From Rhodobacteraceae bacterium M385 (lineage in GTDB: Bacteria; Pseudomonadota; Alphaproteobacteria; Rhodobacterales; Rhodobacteraceae), in contig CP081102.1 in the NCBI GenBank assembly GCA_025141835.1, positions 1,612,001 to 1,676,000 on the forward strand: a stretch of 64,000 nucleotides of DNA, in the 5' to 3' direction. Below are positions 25,399 to 34,284 of the stretch, one piece after another (the first letter of the stretch is position 1; the number at the start of each line of letters is the position of its first letter). The notes beneath the pieces are model-generated. The model did not search any database. It was not told the origin of the DNA and worked only from the letters and a program-made list of their open reading frames with translations. The position numbers and the translations under genes were made by a program.

Positions 25399-25872
25399 AT
25401 GATGATGAAGATACTCGCAACGGCGGCCACCGTTACACTCTTGTCCAGCGTCAGTGCGATGGCGCAACAATGCCCCGCGTTGGGCACCACCGGAAGTGTC
25501 GCAGAGATCGACGGATCATCCTTGAATCGCGGTGTCAGCGCCGAGGTGATCGCCGGGACGCAATTTGACGCTTGGGATTGCGAGGCTATCCACATGGTTG
25601 GCTATATGAACGTGGCTCCGACCCTGACGATCCACCTCACCAACGCCTCTACCCGTGGTTTTGAGGTTGTGGCCGAAAGTGATTGTGATCCCACGTTGCT
25701 GATCGAGCTGCCCACCGGGCAAGTCGCCTTTGACGATGACAATGGCGCAATCGGCCGGGGCCTTGATGCTGCGATTCCTCTGCCGGCTATGGGCGACGGC
25801 ACCTATAACATTTGGGTGGGATCGTATCGGAACAGCTATTGCCTCACGACCTTGCGGATTCGGAACCGTTAA
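25399..25872 (+). CDS. Secreted protein of unknown function
   Basis: A 157-residue protein with a Sec signal peptide (MMMKILATAATVTLLSSVSAMA, cleavage before QQCPAL). The mature part has five cysteines, including DCEAI, SDCDPTLL and SYCLTTLR, and beta-rich sequence such as YNIWVGSYRN near the C-terminus. A beta-sandwich carbohydrate-binding-like fold is conceivable. The start at 25399 is chosen because AGGAACAGG lies upstream. I do not recognise the family. Confidence 0.75.
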   Translation: MMMKILATAATVTLLSSVSAMAQQCPALGTTGSVAEIDGSSLNRGVSAEVIAGTQFDAWDCEAIHMVGYMNVAPTLTIHLTNASTRGFEVVAESDCDPTLLIELPTGQVAFDDDNGAIGRGLDAAIPLPAMGDGTYNIWVGSYRNSYCLTTLRIRNR

Positions 25873-25928
25873 CGCTCGCTCGGCTCGCGGCTTTGCAGCG
25901 CGCCGTTTCCACAGAAATTCGGGGCGTT

Positions 25929-26005
25929 TGGTAGGCCCGGCAGGACTTGAACCCGCAACCAAAGCGTTATGAGCGCTCTGCTCTAACCAATTGAGCTACA
26001 GGCCC
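25929..26005 (-). tRNA. tRNA with CAU anticodon (elongator Met or lysidine-modified Ile2)
   Basis: Minus strand from 26005 gives a 77-nucleotide cloverleaf with acceptor GGGCCTG paired with CGGGCCT, D arm AGCTCAATTGGTTAGAGC, anticodon loop CTCATAA, T arm GCGGGTTCAAGTCCTGC and encoded CCA. CAU is shared by tRNA-Met and tRNA-Ile2. The sequence around the anticodon and the GTTCAAGTCC T loop resemble E. coli ileX. Absence of a C1-A72 mismatch rules out the initiator. The amino acid cannot be fixed by eye. Confidence 0.93.
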
Positions 26006-26123
26006 CCGATGGCCGCAGGACTAGCAGAGCCTTTGGCCACTTTGAAGGGCCAATGGCACCGCAATGGGTGTGGGAGTGAATCTTGCAAAGCAATCGCTGT
26101 ACGGGACCGTCCGAAACGGGTTG

Positions 26124-27074
26124 TTACGCCGCTTGATCGGCGGCCATCGCCCGCAAATGATGCTTCATGTTCTTGCGACGAGCGTGGATACCATAGACCT
26201 CTAGAAACTGCTCTGGGGCGGCTTCCCCTTTGACTTCGGCAATCGCCTCTAGGGCGCTGCGACCATGGGTCTTGTGTTTCCACAGCGCACCGATGGCGTG
26301 ATAATGGGCCACTTTCTGGGCCTGCCCCTCACCATTGCCGTGGCCTTGGATGTTGAAATTCATGTGCTGGCCCATGATTTGGACGGGCTGGCCGCGCAAG
26401 TAGCCCAAGATAGGCAAGGTGAATTGGTCGATGTTGGAGCGGGCATAGTCGCGCTTGACTTCACGCTCAAAATGCATCGCAGCGCCAAGCCAATCACGGC
26501 CGAACTCCAGCGACACGCCGTCATCGGTTCGCTCGCGGAACACCAGAACGCCAGCGTTGAAGTAGGGCACCGACATCAACTTGCGCCCGCCGCTCAGTTG
26601 CACCCTCTCCTCGGGGACGGGCAGCTTGAACGCGGCGTAATAGTCTTCCCAATCTTCCTTCGTTCCCGTGGAGGACGCGTAATCAGACACACAGGCCGCC
26701 ACCAGCCCGTCGCCCAATTCATCGGCAAATTCCACAGGCTCGGTCAGCACGGTGTCGGTATCAAGGAACACTGACACGTCGCAATCGCGCGGGGTGGCTG
26801 CGGCGAGGATCTTGTTGCCTTGGGGGTAGGGGGCCAGCCAAGGGGCGTGGCCGCCGTTGGTATCTGGGATCAGGCGGATTTCGACATCGCTAGCGTCCAA
26901 CACGCTGACGGTGAAATCCTGCATCTTGTCCCGGTAGTCTTCCCGCACATAGGCCACGGCGCGTTGATGCGGCATCAGATGACGTTTCAGGGTCGCGGCC
27001 AGCAACGTGGCCTGCGCCTCCAGTCTTTCACCATCGACAATGAAAAATACTTCTGTGGAGGGGTTACGTTTCAT
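26124..27074 (-). CDS. GT-A fold glycosyltransferase-like protein
   Basis: A 316-residue cytoplasmic protein. It begins MKRNPSTEVFFIVDGERLE and carries a DxD-type metal motif in VFLDTDTVL near residue 113, then FNAGVLVFRE near residue 182, the pattern of nucleotide-diphospho-sugar transferases of the GT8-like group. The ATG at 27074 has GAGG eight bases upstream and is preferred to a longer reading from 27158. It is divergent from purM. Donor and acceptor are unknown. Confidence 0.72.
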   Translation of the reverse strand: MKRNPSTEVFFIVDGERLEAQATLLAATLKRHLMPHQRAVAYVREDYRDKMQDFTVSVLDASDVEIRLIPDTNGGHAPWLAPYPQGNKILAAATPRDCDVSVFLDTDTVLTEPVEFADELGDGLVAACVSDYASSTGTKEDWEDYYAAFKLPVPEERVQLSGGRKLMSVPYFNAGVLVFRERTDDGVSLEFGRDWLGAAMHFEREVKRDYARSNIDQFTLPILGYLRGQPVQIMGQHMNFNIQGHGNGEGQAQKVAHYHAIGALWKHKTHGRSALEAIAEVKGEAAPEQFLEVYGIHARRKNMKHHLRAMAADQAA

Positions 27075-27270
27075 GCCGGGTGCCTCGTCTTTTGTGGTCT
27101 TTTTTAACCGATATGAGGCTATTTTGTCTAAAATTGGGCAGATGAAGGGACAATCCACCGAGAACGGTGGGATTGTTGCGCCCGTGCAAGGGTTGCCAAG
27201 GTGCGGATGTCCATAGACGGGGCGCCGACAGGCTGATAACTGAGCGGCGTCTGCGAGAAGGGGCCATCAC

Positions 27271-28320
27271 ATGAGCGACAAGAAAACGGACGCGCTGACC
27301 TATGCGGCAGCTGGCGTTGATATCGATGCCGGGAATGCACTGGTTGACCGGATCAAACCCGCCGCCGCCGCCACAACACGGCCCGGCGTCATGGCTGGTC
27401 TCGGCGGCTTTGGCGCTCTGTTTGACTTGAAGGCTGCGGGCTACACGGACCCGGTTCTGGTCGCGGCCACCGACGGTGTCGGCACCAAGCTGAAGATTGC
27501 CATTGATACCGGAAACTTCGACACGATCGGTGTTGATCTGGTCGCGATGTGCGTGAACGATTTGGTCTGCCAAGGGGCGGAACCGCTGTTTTTCCTCGAT
27601 TATTTCGCGACGGGCAAGCTGGACGTCGATGACGCCGCGCGCATTGTGGAAGGTATCGCGGCGGGCTGCTCGGCCTCGGGCTGTGCGTTGATCGGCGGTG
27701 AAACTGCTGAAATGCCCGGCATGTATGCGCCCGGCGACTTTGATCTTGCGGGCTTTTCCGTGGGCGCGATGGAGCGGGGGCAAACCCTGCCTGCCGGCGT
27801 AGAGGAGGGCGACGTTCTGCTCGGCCTCAGCTCGGACGGGGTGCATTCCAACGGCTATTCGCTGGTACGCCGCATTGTGGAACGCTCGGGCCTTGCATGG
27901 GACGCACCTGCGCCCTTCACTGACGCCCCCTTGGGGGAGGCGCTGTTGGCCCCCACGCGCCTTTACGTGAAACCAGCGCTCGCCGCGATCCGCGCGGGCG
28001 GGGTGCATGCTTTGGCCCATATCACCGGCGGTGGCCTGACCGAGAACATTCCCCGCGTCCTTCCCAAAGGTCTCGGCGTTGATATCGACTTGAGCGCTTG
28101 GCCCTTGCCGCCGGTGTTCGGCTGGTTGGCGCAAGAAGGCGGGATGGAAGAGGCAGAGCTTCTGAAAACCTTCAACGCGGGCCTCGGCATGGTCTTGGCC
28201 GTCTCTGCCGAGGCGGTGGATGGGCTGACGTGGACCTTGCAAGAGGCAGGCGAAAGCGTGCACCGCATCGGCACCGTCACGGCAGGTGAGGGCGTGCGCT
28301 ACTCGGGTTCGCTTCTTTGA
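27271..28320 (+). CDS. purM: Phosphoribosylformylglycinamidine cyclo-ligase (AIR synthetase)
   Basis: Fifth step of de novo purine synthesis: ATP-dependent closure of FGAM to aminoimidazole ribotide. The 349-residue product starts with LTYAAAGVDIDAGNALV, then ATDGVGTKLKIA, DLVAMCVNDLVCQGAEP, the IGGETAEMPGMY nucleotide-binding stretch, GLSSDGVHSNGYSLVR and HITGGGLTENIPRVLP. Length is normal. purN follows with an overlapping start, the usual purMN operon. Confidence 0.97.
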   Translation: MSDKKTDALTYAAAGVDIDAGNALVDRIKPAAAATTRPGVMAGLGGFGALFDLKAAGYTDPVLVAATDGVGTKLKIAIDTGNFDTIGVDLVAMCVNDLVCQGAEPLFFLDYFATGKLDVDDAARIVEGIAAGCSASGCALIGGETAEMPGMYAPGDFDLAGFSVGAMERGQTLPAGVEEGDVLLGLSSDGVHSNGYSLVRRIVERSGLAWDAPAPFTDAPLGEALLAPTRLYVKPALAAIRAGGVHALAHITGGGLTENIPRVLPKGLGVDIDLSAWPLPPVFGWLAQEGGMEEAELLKTFNAGLGMVLAVSAEAVDGLTWTLQEAGESVHRIGTVTAGEGVRYSGSLL

Positions 28321-28910
28321 GCAAACGGGTCGCAATCCTGATTTCGGGCGGCGGCTCCAACATGGTGTCGCTGGTCCAATCCATGACCGGCGACCACCCC
28401 GCGCGGCCCTGTGTTGTGGTGTCCAACGTGCCCGGTGCGGGCGGGTTGGCGAAGGCGGAAGGGCTTGGGATTCCAACGGCTTGCGTGGACCACAAACCGT
28501 TTGGCAAGGACCGCGAAAGCTTCGAGAAGGCGTTGAACGACGTATTGCACGCCCACGCGCCGGATATCATCTGCCTGGCGGGTTTCATGCGCATTCTGAC
28601 GCCCGATTTTGTGGCGGGGTGGGAAGGGCAGATGCTGAACATCCACCCGTCTTTGCTGCCGCTCTATAAGGGGCTCAACACCCATGCCCGCGCGATTGAG
28701 GCGGGCGATGCGCAGGCCGGATGCACGGTACATGAGGTCACCGCCGCCCTTGATGACGGCCCTATTCTGGGCCAAGCGCGCGTGGATATCGCGCCGGATG
28801 ACACGCCCGATACCTTGGCCGCGCGTATTCTGCCGTTCGAGCATCAGCTCTACCCCGCGGCACTGCGGCGCTTTGCAAACGGCGAGCGAACGCCAATTCA
28901 TCTGGGGTAA
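28317..28910 (+). CDS. purN: Phosphoribosylglycinamide formyltransferase
   Basis: Transfers a formyl group from 10-formyltetrahydrofolate to GAR in purine synthesis. The 197-residue product begins MSKRVAILISGGGSNM and has ICLAGFMRILTPDFV, the NIHPSLLPLYKG active-site region (Asn, His) and GCTVHEVTAALDDGPILGQ. The start is a TTG inside the purM stop (TTGA overlap). The next in-frame ATG is 14 codons further on and would remove the conserved N-terminal strand, so translation depends on coupling to purM. Confidence 0.96.
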   Translation: MSKRVAILISGGGSNMVSLVQSMTGDHPARPCVVVSNVPGAGGLAKAEGLGIPTACVDHKPFGKDRESFEKALNDVLHAHAPDIICLAGFMRILTPDFVAGWEGQMLNIHPSLLPLYKGLNTHARAIEAGDAQAGCTVHEVTAALDDGPILGQARVDIAPDDTPDTLAARILPFEHQLYPAALRRFANGERTPIHLG

Positions 28911-29020
28911 ATCACAGGCATTCCACGCCTTGCCGTGCGAATTTAGCGCATCGCCTTTTCATCCGTGCGCCACTCCTCTACACCAAAGAGACCCCTTTTC
29001 TGGATGAAGAACACCCTCAC

Positions 29021-30181
29021 GTGCCGCATACAATCACGACGACCCAAGCCCTGGCCGACTATTGCGCCCGCGCCGCAACACAGCCTTATGTCACTGTAGA
29101 CACTGAATTTTTGCGAGAGCGCACATATTTCGCGCAGCTTTGCTTGGTGCAGGTGGCCCTTCCGGGAACCGACGATAGCGACGCGGTGTTGATTGATCCT
29201 TTGGCCGACGGGATCTCGCTTGAGCCGCTTTATGATTTGTTCCGCAACCCCGATGTGGTGAAGGTTTTTCACGCGGCGCGGCAGGACTTGGAAATTTTCT
29301 TCGTGGAAGGCGGCCTCGTGCCCGCGCCCTTGTTCGACACGCAGGTCGCCGCGATGGTCTGCGGCTTTGGCGATCAGGTGGGATACGAGACCTTGGTGCG
29401 GCGGATTGCGAAGTCCGATCTCGATAAATCCTCTCGCTTTACTGATTGGTCCCGGCGGCCCTTGTCCGACGCGCAAAAGACCTATGCGTTGGGCGATGTG
29501 ACCCACCTGCGCCAGATTTACGAGCATCTGTCGGCAGAACTGGCCAAGACCGGGCGCACCCATTGGCTGGAAGAGGAATTGGCGCAGCTGACCAATGCGG
29601 ATAACTACGTGGTCGATCCAGAAAACGCGTGGAAGCGTCTGAAACTGCGTACAAATTCCGGCCGCACCGTGGCAATCGCCCGAGAGCTTGCCGCCTTCCG
29701 CGAAACCTATGCACAAGAAAAGAACGTGCCGCGTAACCGGGTCTTGAAGGACGATGCGCTGCTGGAACTGGCGGGCACAAAGCCCAAGTCGGTTGCCGAC
29801 CTGAGCAAGTCTCGGCTGCTACTGCGCGATGCCCGCAAGGGCGCAATTGCCGAAGGGCTGGTCGCCGCAGTCGCACGCGGCATGGCTGTGCCCAACAGCG
29901 ATATGCCCAAGGTCGCGGCGGGGCGGGATCGGTCCAGCCTCAACCCCGCATTGGCGGATTTGCTACGGGTCTTGTTGAAAGCCAAGGCGGAAGAGGCTGG
30001 TGTGGCGACGAAGTTGATCGCCTCGTCCAGCGATTTGGACGACATTGCCTCGGGCTATACCGATGGGGCGTGGTCGTCGGGGTGGCGCCAAGAGGTCTTT
30101 GGCGCCGATGCGCAGCGGCTTCTGAATGGAGAGATCGCGCTGTCGGCCAAGGGCCAGAAGGTCAAGATCGTCGCGGCCTGA
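29021..30181 (+). CDS. rnd: Ribonuclease D
   Basis: 3'-5' exoribonuclease of tRNA maturation. The 386-residue protein has a DEDDy exonuclease domain: VDTEFLRERTY near residue 27 (first Asp and Glu), FHAARQDLEIF near residue 83, and DAQKTYALGDVTHL near residue 150 with the Tyr and last Asp. An HRDC domain with FRETYAQEKNVPRNRVLKDD follows about residues 210-290. The start is GTG at 29021. Length and order match alphaproteobacterial RNase D. Confidence 0.95.
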   Translation: MPHTITTTQALADYCARAATQPYVTVDTEFLRERTYFAQLCLVQVALPGTDDSDAVLIDPLADGISLEPLYDLFRNPDVVKVFHAARQDLEIFFVEGGLVPAPLFDTQVAAMVCGFGDQVGYETLVRRIAKSDLDKSSRFTDWSRRPLSDAQKTYALGDVTHLRQIYEHLSAELAKTGRTHWLEEELAQLTNADNYVVDPENAWKRLKLRTNSGRTVAIARELAAFRETYAQEKNVPRNRVLKDDALLELAGTKPKSVADLSKSRLLLRDARKGAIAEGLVAAVARGMAVPNSDMPKVAAGRDRSSLNPALADLLRVLLKAKAEEAGVATKLIASSSDLDDIASGYTDGAWSSGWRQEVFGADAQRLLNGEIALSAKGQKVKIVAA

Positions 30182-30204
30182 CGTGCCGCGACGCGACGCA
30201 GGGC

Positions 30205-30651
30205 TTAGCGGCGCCCGACCGAGCGGCGGTTGTTTTGCGAGATCACAGTGATCGTGCGGATGCCCGCCAATTCACCAACGGTGAGCTCAGCTGCTACATC
30301 AATTTGTTGCAGGCCCGCTATGGATTGACCCAAGGGCGGCGCGGTACGGAACTCATAAGCGATGACCGTGTCCGTCACCTCAACCAGCACCAATTCAGCA
30401 TCGTAGTGCCCTTGCGAAGGCATGATGCCCTGAGCGCGGACAATGGCGCCCGAGGTCGTTTGCTCGACCGAGAGCTGCGTGACCTCGGCCACAAGGCTGC
30501 GCCCGTCGATGATCGCATTTGCACCCACCGCATCGGGGTCCAGTGTGACGCGTTCTTCGCGATCGCCGCCAAACCAGTTGAGCGGATTGATCCGGCTATC
30601 ACAGGCCGTAAGGGACAATATGGCAGAGACAACGACGATGGCGCGCAACAT
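30205..30651 (-). CDS. Putative lipoprotein
   Basis: A 148-residue protein with a lipoprotein signal (MLRAIVVVSAILSLTACDS, lipobox LTAC). The mature part contains a beta-rich domain ending EIAG-like ELAGIRTITVISQNNRRSVGRR. I recognise no function. It is convergent with rnd, 24 bases apart, and no separate terminator is obvious between them. It is expected in the outer or inner membrane of the periplasm. Confidence 0.75.
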   Translation of the reverse strand: MLRAIVVVSAILSLTACDSRINPLNWFGGDREERVTLDPDAVGANAIIDGRSLVAEVTQLSVEQTTSGAIVRAQGIMPSQGHYDAELVLVEVTDTVIAYEFRTAPPLGQSIAGLQQIDVAAELTVGELAGIRTITVISQNNRRSVGRR

Positions 30652-30796
30652 GGCAAGGACCCTCTGAGATTAGCTTGTGGTTGTGCGTAAACGATCCGAG
30701 GCGGGTTGGAAACCCGGGCGATGACGGCGGCCCTTTACGGCGTGCCCGGAACGCCCTACCTCAGAGCGGTGAACAATAGCCTACCGGAGCCGCGAA

Positions 30797-31213
30797 ATGG
30801 CCAGCGAAGCCTTTGAAGAGATCGCCGAAACCTTTGAATTCCTCGACGATTGGGAAGAACGCTATCGCCATGTGATCGAGCTTGGCAAAGCAATGCCAGC
30901 GATGGATGACGCGGTAAAAGTGCCGGCGACCAAGGTAGATGGCTGTGCGTCGCAGGTGTGGATCATGCCCCGGATCGAGGGGGAGAAGTTCGATTTTCAG
31001 GGCGACAGCGATGCGATTATCGTGCGCGGGCTGATTGCGGTGCTTCACGCGCTATACAGCGGAATTTCGGTGCGAGAGGTTTTGGAGGTTGATGCACCTG
31101 CCGAACTGGCGCGGCTGGGGCTGGACGAGCATCTGTCCTCGCAGAGGTCCAACGGGGTGCGGGCGATGGTAGAGCGTATTGGGCTGCTGGCAGCGGAAAA
31201 AGCGGGCGGCTGA
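30797..31213 (+). CDS. sufE: SufE family sulfur-acceptor protein
   Basis: SufE takes persulfide sulfur from the cysteine desulfurase SufS and passes it to the SufBCD scaffold. The 138-residue product has DDWEERYRHVIELGKAMP near the N-terminus and the active-site cysteine in KVDGCASQVWI near residue 50, then a helical C-terminal half with LSSQRSNGVRAMVERI. It stands alone here, away from any suf cluster. A paralogue acting with another desulfurase cannot be excluded. Confidence 0.92.
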   Translation: MASEAFEEIAETFEFLDDWEERYRHVIELGKAMPAMDDAVKVPATKVDGCASQVWIMPRIEGEKFDFQGDSDAIIVRGLIAVLHALYSGISVREVLEVDAPAELARLGLDEHLSSQRSNGVRAMVERIGLLAAEKAGG

Positions 31214-31227
31214 GCGGGCTGACGGGC

Positions 31228-31262
31228 CGGGATTGAGTTGTATTTGCCAAGATGAAGGGGAG
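31228..31262. repeat. Intergenic repeat, 35-bp unit identical to 40123-40157
   Basis: The 35 bases here, with the core TATTTGCCAAGATGAAGGGG, are identical to those at 40123-40157. A related tail lies at 4253-4274. All copies sit in short gaps at gene ends. Confidence 0.8.
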
Positions 31263-31311
31263 GCGTGGCACCCGGCGTGGTGAGGTCTTTCTTGGAGAGA
31301 TGAAGGAACGG

Positions 31312-31343
31312 AAAAGGCCGCCCCGGTTGGGAGCGGCCTTTGT
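31312..31343 (-). terminator. Bidirectional terminator between sufE-like gene and gltA
   Basis: AAGGCCGC at 31314-31321 pairs with GCGGCCTT at 31333-31340, with A-rich sequence to the left and T-rich to the right. It lies 17 bases after the gltA stop and can serve either strand. Confidence 0.88.
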
Positions 31344-31359
31344 TTAATTTGGGGTGTGA

Positions 31360-32652
31360 TTAGCGGTCTTTGATATCGACGTAATCGCGGGCCGTTTCGC
31401 CGGTGTAGAGCTGGCGAGGGCGGCCGATCTTCAGGGCGGGGTCGCCCAGTTGTTCTTTCCACTGAGAAATCCAGCCCACGGTCCGCGACAGGGCGAAGAT
31501 CGGGGTGAACATCGAGGTGGGGAAGCCCATCGCCTCGAGGATGATGCCGGAGTAGAAATCCACGTTGGGGAAGAGCTTTTTCTCGGAGAAGTAGGGATCT
31601 GCGAGGGCTTGCTTTTCCAGCTCCATGGCGACTTGCAGGAGGGGGTTATCCTCCACGCCGAGCAGTTCCAGAACTTCATCCGCGGATTGCTTCATCACCG
31701 TGGCGCGGGGATCGAAGTTTTTGTAGACGCGGTGGCCGAAGCCCATCAGGCGGTAGCTGTCGTTCTTGTCCTTGGCGCGGGCAATGAATTCAGGAATGCG
31801 GTCAACGGTGCCGATTTCCTTGAGCATTTCCAGGCAGGCTTGGTTTGCACCACCGTGAGCGGGGCCCCAGAGGCAGGCAATGCCAGCTGCGATGCACGCG
31901 AAGGGGTTTGCCCCGGAGGACGACGCCAGGCGCACCGTGGAGGTGGAGGCGTTTTGTTCGTGGTCGGCGTGGAGCGTGAAGATACGGTCCATGGCGCGTT
32001 CGAGGATGGGATCGACGATATATTCTTCGGCCGGAACCGCAAAGCACATGCGCAGGAAGTTCGCCGCATAGCTGAGGTCGTTGCGGGGATACACGAAGGG
32101 TTGGCCGATCGTGTATTTATGGGCCCAAGCCGCGATCGTCGGCATTTTGGCGATCAAACGATGAGAAGCGATTTCACGCTGGCGTTCGTCGTTGATGTCG
32201 GTGCTGTCGTGGTAGAACGCGGACATGGCGCCAACGACGCCAACCATGACGGCCATGGGGTGCGCATCGCGGCGGAAGCCCCGGAAGAAGTTGGCCATCT
32301 GCTCGTGCAGCATCGTGTGGTGGGTGATGGTCGTCTCGAACTTTTCCAGCTCGGCCTCGGAGGGCAGGTAGCCGTAGAGCAGCAGGAAGCAGACTTCGAG
32401 GTAGTGGGACTGAGCGGCCAGTTGGTCGATCGGGTAGCCACGGTGCAGCAGTTCACCTTTGTCGCCGTCGATGAAGGTGATCGACGATTCGCAGGCCGAG
32501 GTAGAGGTGAAGCCCGGGTCGTGTGTGAACACGCCCGCTTTGCCATAGAGCTTGCCGATGTCAACGACATCGGGGCCCGCCGTTGGCGTGTGAATTGGCA
32601 GATCGACGGTCTGTCCATCAATGGTCAAAGTGGCGGTTCTGGTGTCGGCCAT
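31360..32652 (-). CDS. gltA: Citrate synthase (type II)
   Basis: Condenses acetyl-CoA and oxaloacetate, the entry step of the TCA cycle. The 430-residue protein shows TFIDGDKGELLHRGYPID near residue 58, LHADHEQNASTSTVR near residue 228, WGPAHGGANQACLEM with the first catalytic histidine near 264, and MGFGHRVYKNFDPRA with the second near 305. Length and motifs match the hexameric Gram-negative enzyme, which is normally inhibited by NADH. gltX lies upstream on the same strand, 132 bases away. Confidence 0.97.
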   Translation of the reverse strand: MADTRTATLTIDGQTVDLPIHTPTAGPDVVDIGKLYGKAGVFTHDPGFTSTSACESSITFIDGDKGELLHRGYPIDQLAAQSHYLEVCFLLLYGYLPSEAELEKFETTITHHTMLHEQMANFFRGFRRDAHPMAVMVGVVGAMSAFYHDSTDINDERQREIASHRLIAKMPTIAAWAHKYTIGQPFVYPRNDLSYAANFLRMCFAVPAEEYIVDPILERAMDRIFTLHADHEQNASTSTVRLASSSGANPFACIAAGIACLWGPAHGGANQACLEMLKEIGTVDRIPEFIARAKDKNDSYRLMGFGHRVYKNFDPRATVMKQSADEVLELLGVEDNPLLQVAMELEKQALADPYFSEKKLFPNVDFYSGIILEAMGFPTSMFTPIFALSRTVGWISQWKEQLGDPALKIGRPRQLYTGETARDYVDIKDR

Positions 32653-32784
32653 GGTCGTCCCTTCGTAAGGCGCGCGCGGCGGGATGCCGGCGGGAAGTTG
32701 GGGGCTTAGGAGAGAGTCCTCCTAAACGGCGGTTGGGACGACCGGAGCAAGTCCGGCATCCCCAAAAGAGGCAGCCCCCCGCGA

Positions 32785-34191
32785 TCAGGAGAGGGAGGCG
32801 GCTTCGTCAAGGCGGGCGATTGTTTCGTCCCGGCCGATGACAAGCATCATATCAAACACACTGGGCGATACTGTGCGCCCGGAAAGCGCCGCGCGGAGCG
32901 GGCCTGCCAGTTTGCCGAATTTCAATCCGTGGGATTGCGCGGCGGCGTTCAGGACGCCTTCTAGCGTGTCTCGTGTCCAGCTATCATTCTGCAACTGCGC
33001 AGTCAATTCCCGCAGTATACCACGGGATACCGGATCGAGGGCGTTCACGGCCTTTTCATCATACTCAAATGGGCGATTCTCCATTACAAACCGCCCCTTA
33101 TCGAGAAGATCAGGCAGAGATTTCGCCCGATCCTTGAGGCAATACATCGCACGGATCAGCCCATCATGCTGCGCCTGCGAAAGCTCAGACTGGCCTGTGA
33201 GTTTTAAGAAATCGTTGATCTGGGCCACCAAATCCGCGTCATCGGTTCGTGCGATGTGCCAACCGGTGACGTTGGCCAGCTTTTTCATATCCAGACGTGA
33301 CGGCGATTTGCCGATGCCGTCCAGATCGAACCATTCCAGCGCCTGTTCGTCCGTAAACAACTCATCATCGCCATGGGACCAGCCAAGGCGCGCAAGGTAA
33401 TTGCGCATCGCGGCGGCGGGGATACCCATTTCAGCGTATTCCATTACGCCCGTGGCACCATGGCGCTTGGATAATTTTTTGCCGTCATCGCCGTGGATCA
33501 GGGGAATATGGGCCCAAACCGGTTCGGGCCAATCCATCGCCTTGAAGATCTGCACCTGCCGCGCGGCGTTGTTGAGGTGGTCATCACCCCGGATCACATG
33601 GGTGATGCCCATGTCGTGATCGTCCACCACGACCGCATGCATGTAGGTGGGCGTTCCGTCCGAGCGTAGCAAGATCATATCATCGAGCGTCGCATTTTGG
33701 ATTGTCACGTCGCCTTGGACTTCGTCGCGGATCACGGTGGTGCCTTCGCGCGGGGCTTTCAGGCGGATCACATAGGGGGCGTCGGGGTGGTCTGTGGCGT
33801 CGCGCCAAGGGGAAAGGAACAGGGTCGAGCGGCCCTCGGCCTTGGCGGCGTCCCGGAAGGCCGCGATTTCTTCTTGGGTCGAGAAACACTTGTAGGCATG
33901 GCCCGCGGCCAGCATTTGTTCGGCCACTTCGCGGTGACGGTCGGCGCGTTCAAACTGGCTGATCGCCTCGCCATCATAGTCGAGGCCAAGCCACGCCAAC
34001 CCATCAAGGATCGCTTGGGTCGCCTCGGGGGTGGAGCGGGCGCGGTCAGTGTCTTCGACACGCAGCACAAACTTGCCGCCTCGCGCACGGGCATAGAGCC
34101 AGTTGAACAACGCCGTGCGGGCGGTGCCGATGTGCATGTAGCCGGTGGGAGAGGGGGCGATACGGGTGACGATTTGCTGAACGTCTGACAT
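32785..34191 (-). CDS. gltX: Glutamyl-tRNA synthetase
   Basis: Class I aminoacyl-tRNA synthetase of 468 residues. The HIGH-type motif is APSPTGYMHIGTARTAL near residue 12, the zinc-less insert follows, and the KMSKS-type motif is DGKKLSKRHGATGV near residue 240. The C-terminal anticodon-binding helical domain ends in IARLDEAASLS. Many alphaproteobacteria carry two GltX proteins, one charging tRNA-Gln for GatCAB amidation; gatB is present at 52-53 kb in this window, so this is relevant, but which type this one is cannot be decided here. Confidence 0.95.
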   Translation of the reverse strand: MSDVQQIVTRIAPSPTGYMHIGTARTALFNWLYARARGGKFVLRVEDTDRARSTPEATQAILDGLAWLGLDYDGEAISQFERADRHREVAEQMLAAGHAYKCFSTQEEIAAFRDAAKAEGRSTLFLSPWRDATDHPDAPYVIRLKAPREGTTVIRDEVQGDVTIQNATLDDMILLRSDGTPTYMHAVVVDDHDMGITHVIRGDDHLNNAARQVQIFKAMDWPEPVWAHIPLIHGDDGKKLSKRHGATGVMEYAEMGIPAAAMRNYLARLGWSHGDDELFTDEQALEWFDLDGIGKSPSRLDMKKLANVTGWHIARTDDADLVAQINDFLKLTGQSELSQAQHDGLIRAMYCLKDRAKSLPDLLDKGRFVMENRPFEYDEKAVNALDPVSRGILRELTAQLQNDSWTRDTLEGVLNAAAQSHGLKFGKLAGPLRAALSGRTVSPSVFDMMLVIGRDETIARLDEAASLS

Positions 34192-34284
34192 GAAGAGAAC
34201 CTTTCCGGCCCCTCGGGTGGGCCGCGCGCGTTAACCTTTTGGCAACCATGTTCTGGCACCGTTGAGGCTAGGTATCTTGGGCGG

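Noticed and set aside
27064..28476. A 470-codon open frame opposite purM and purN
   Set aside because: Antisense shadow of two clear purine genes.
31450..32709. A 419-codon open frame opposite gltA
   Set aside because: gltA is certain on the other strand, and this frame has shadow composition (His, Gly, Val rich) and no known motif.
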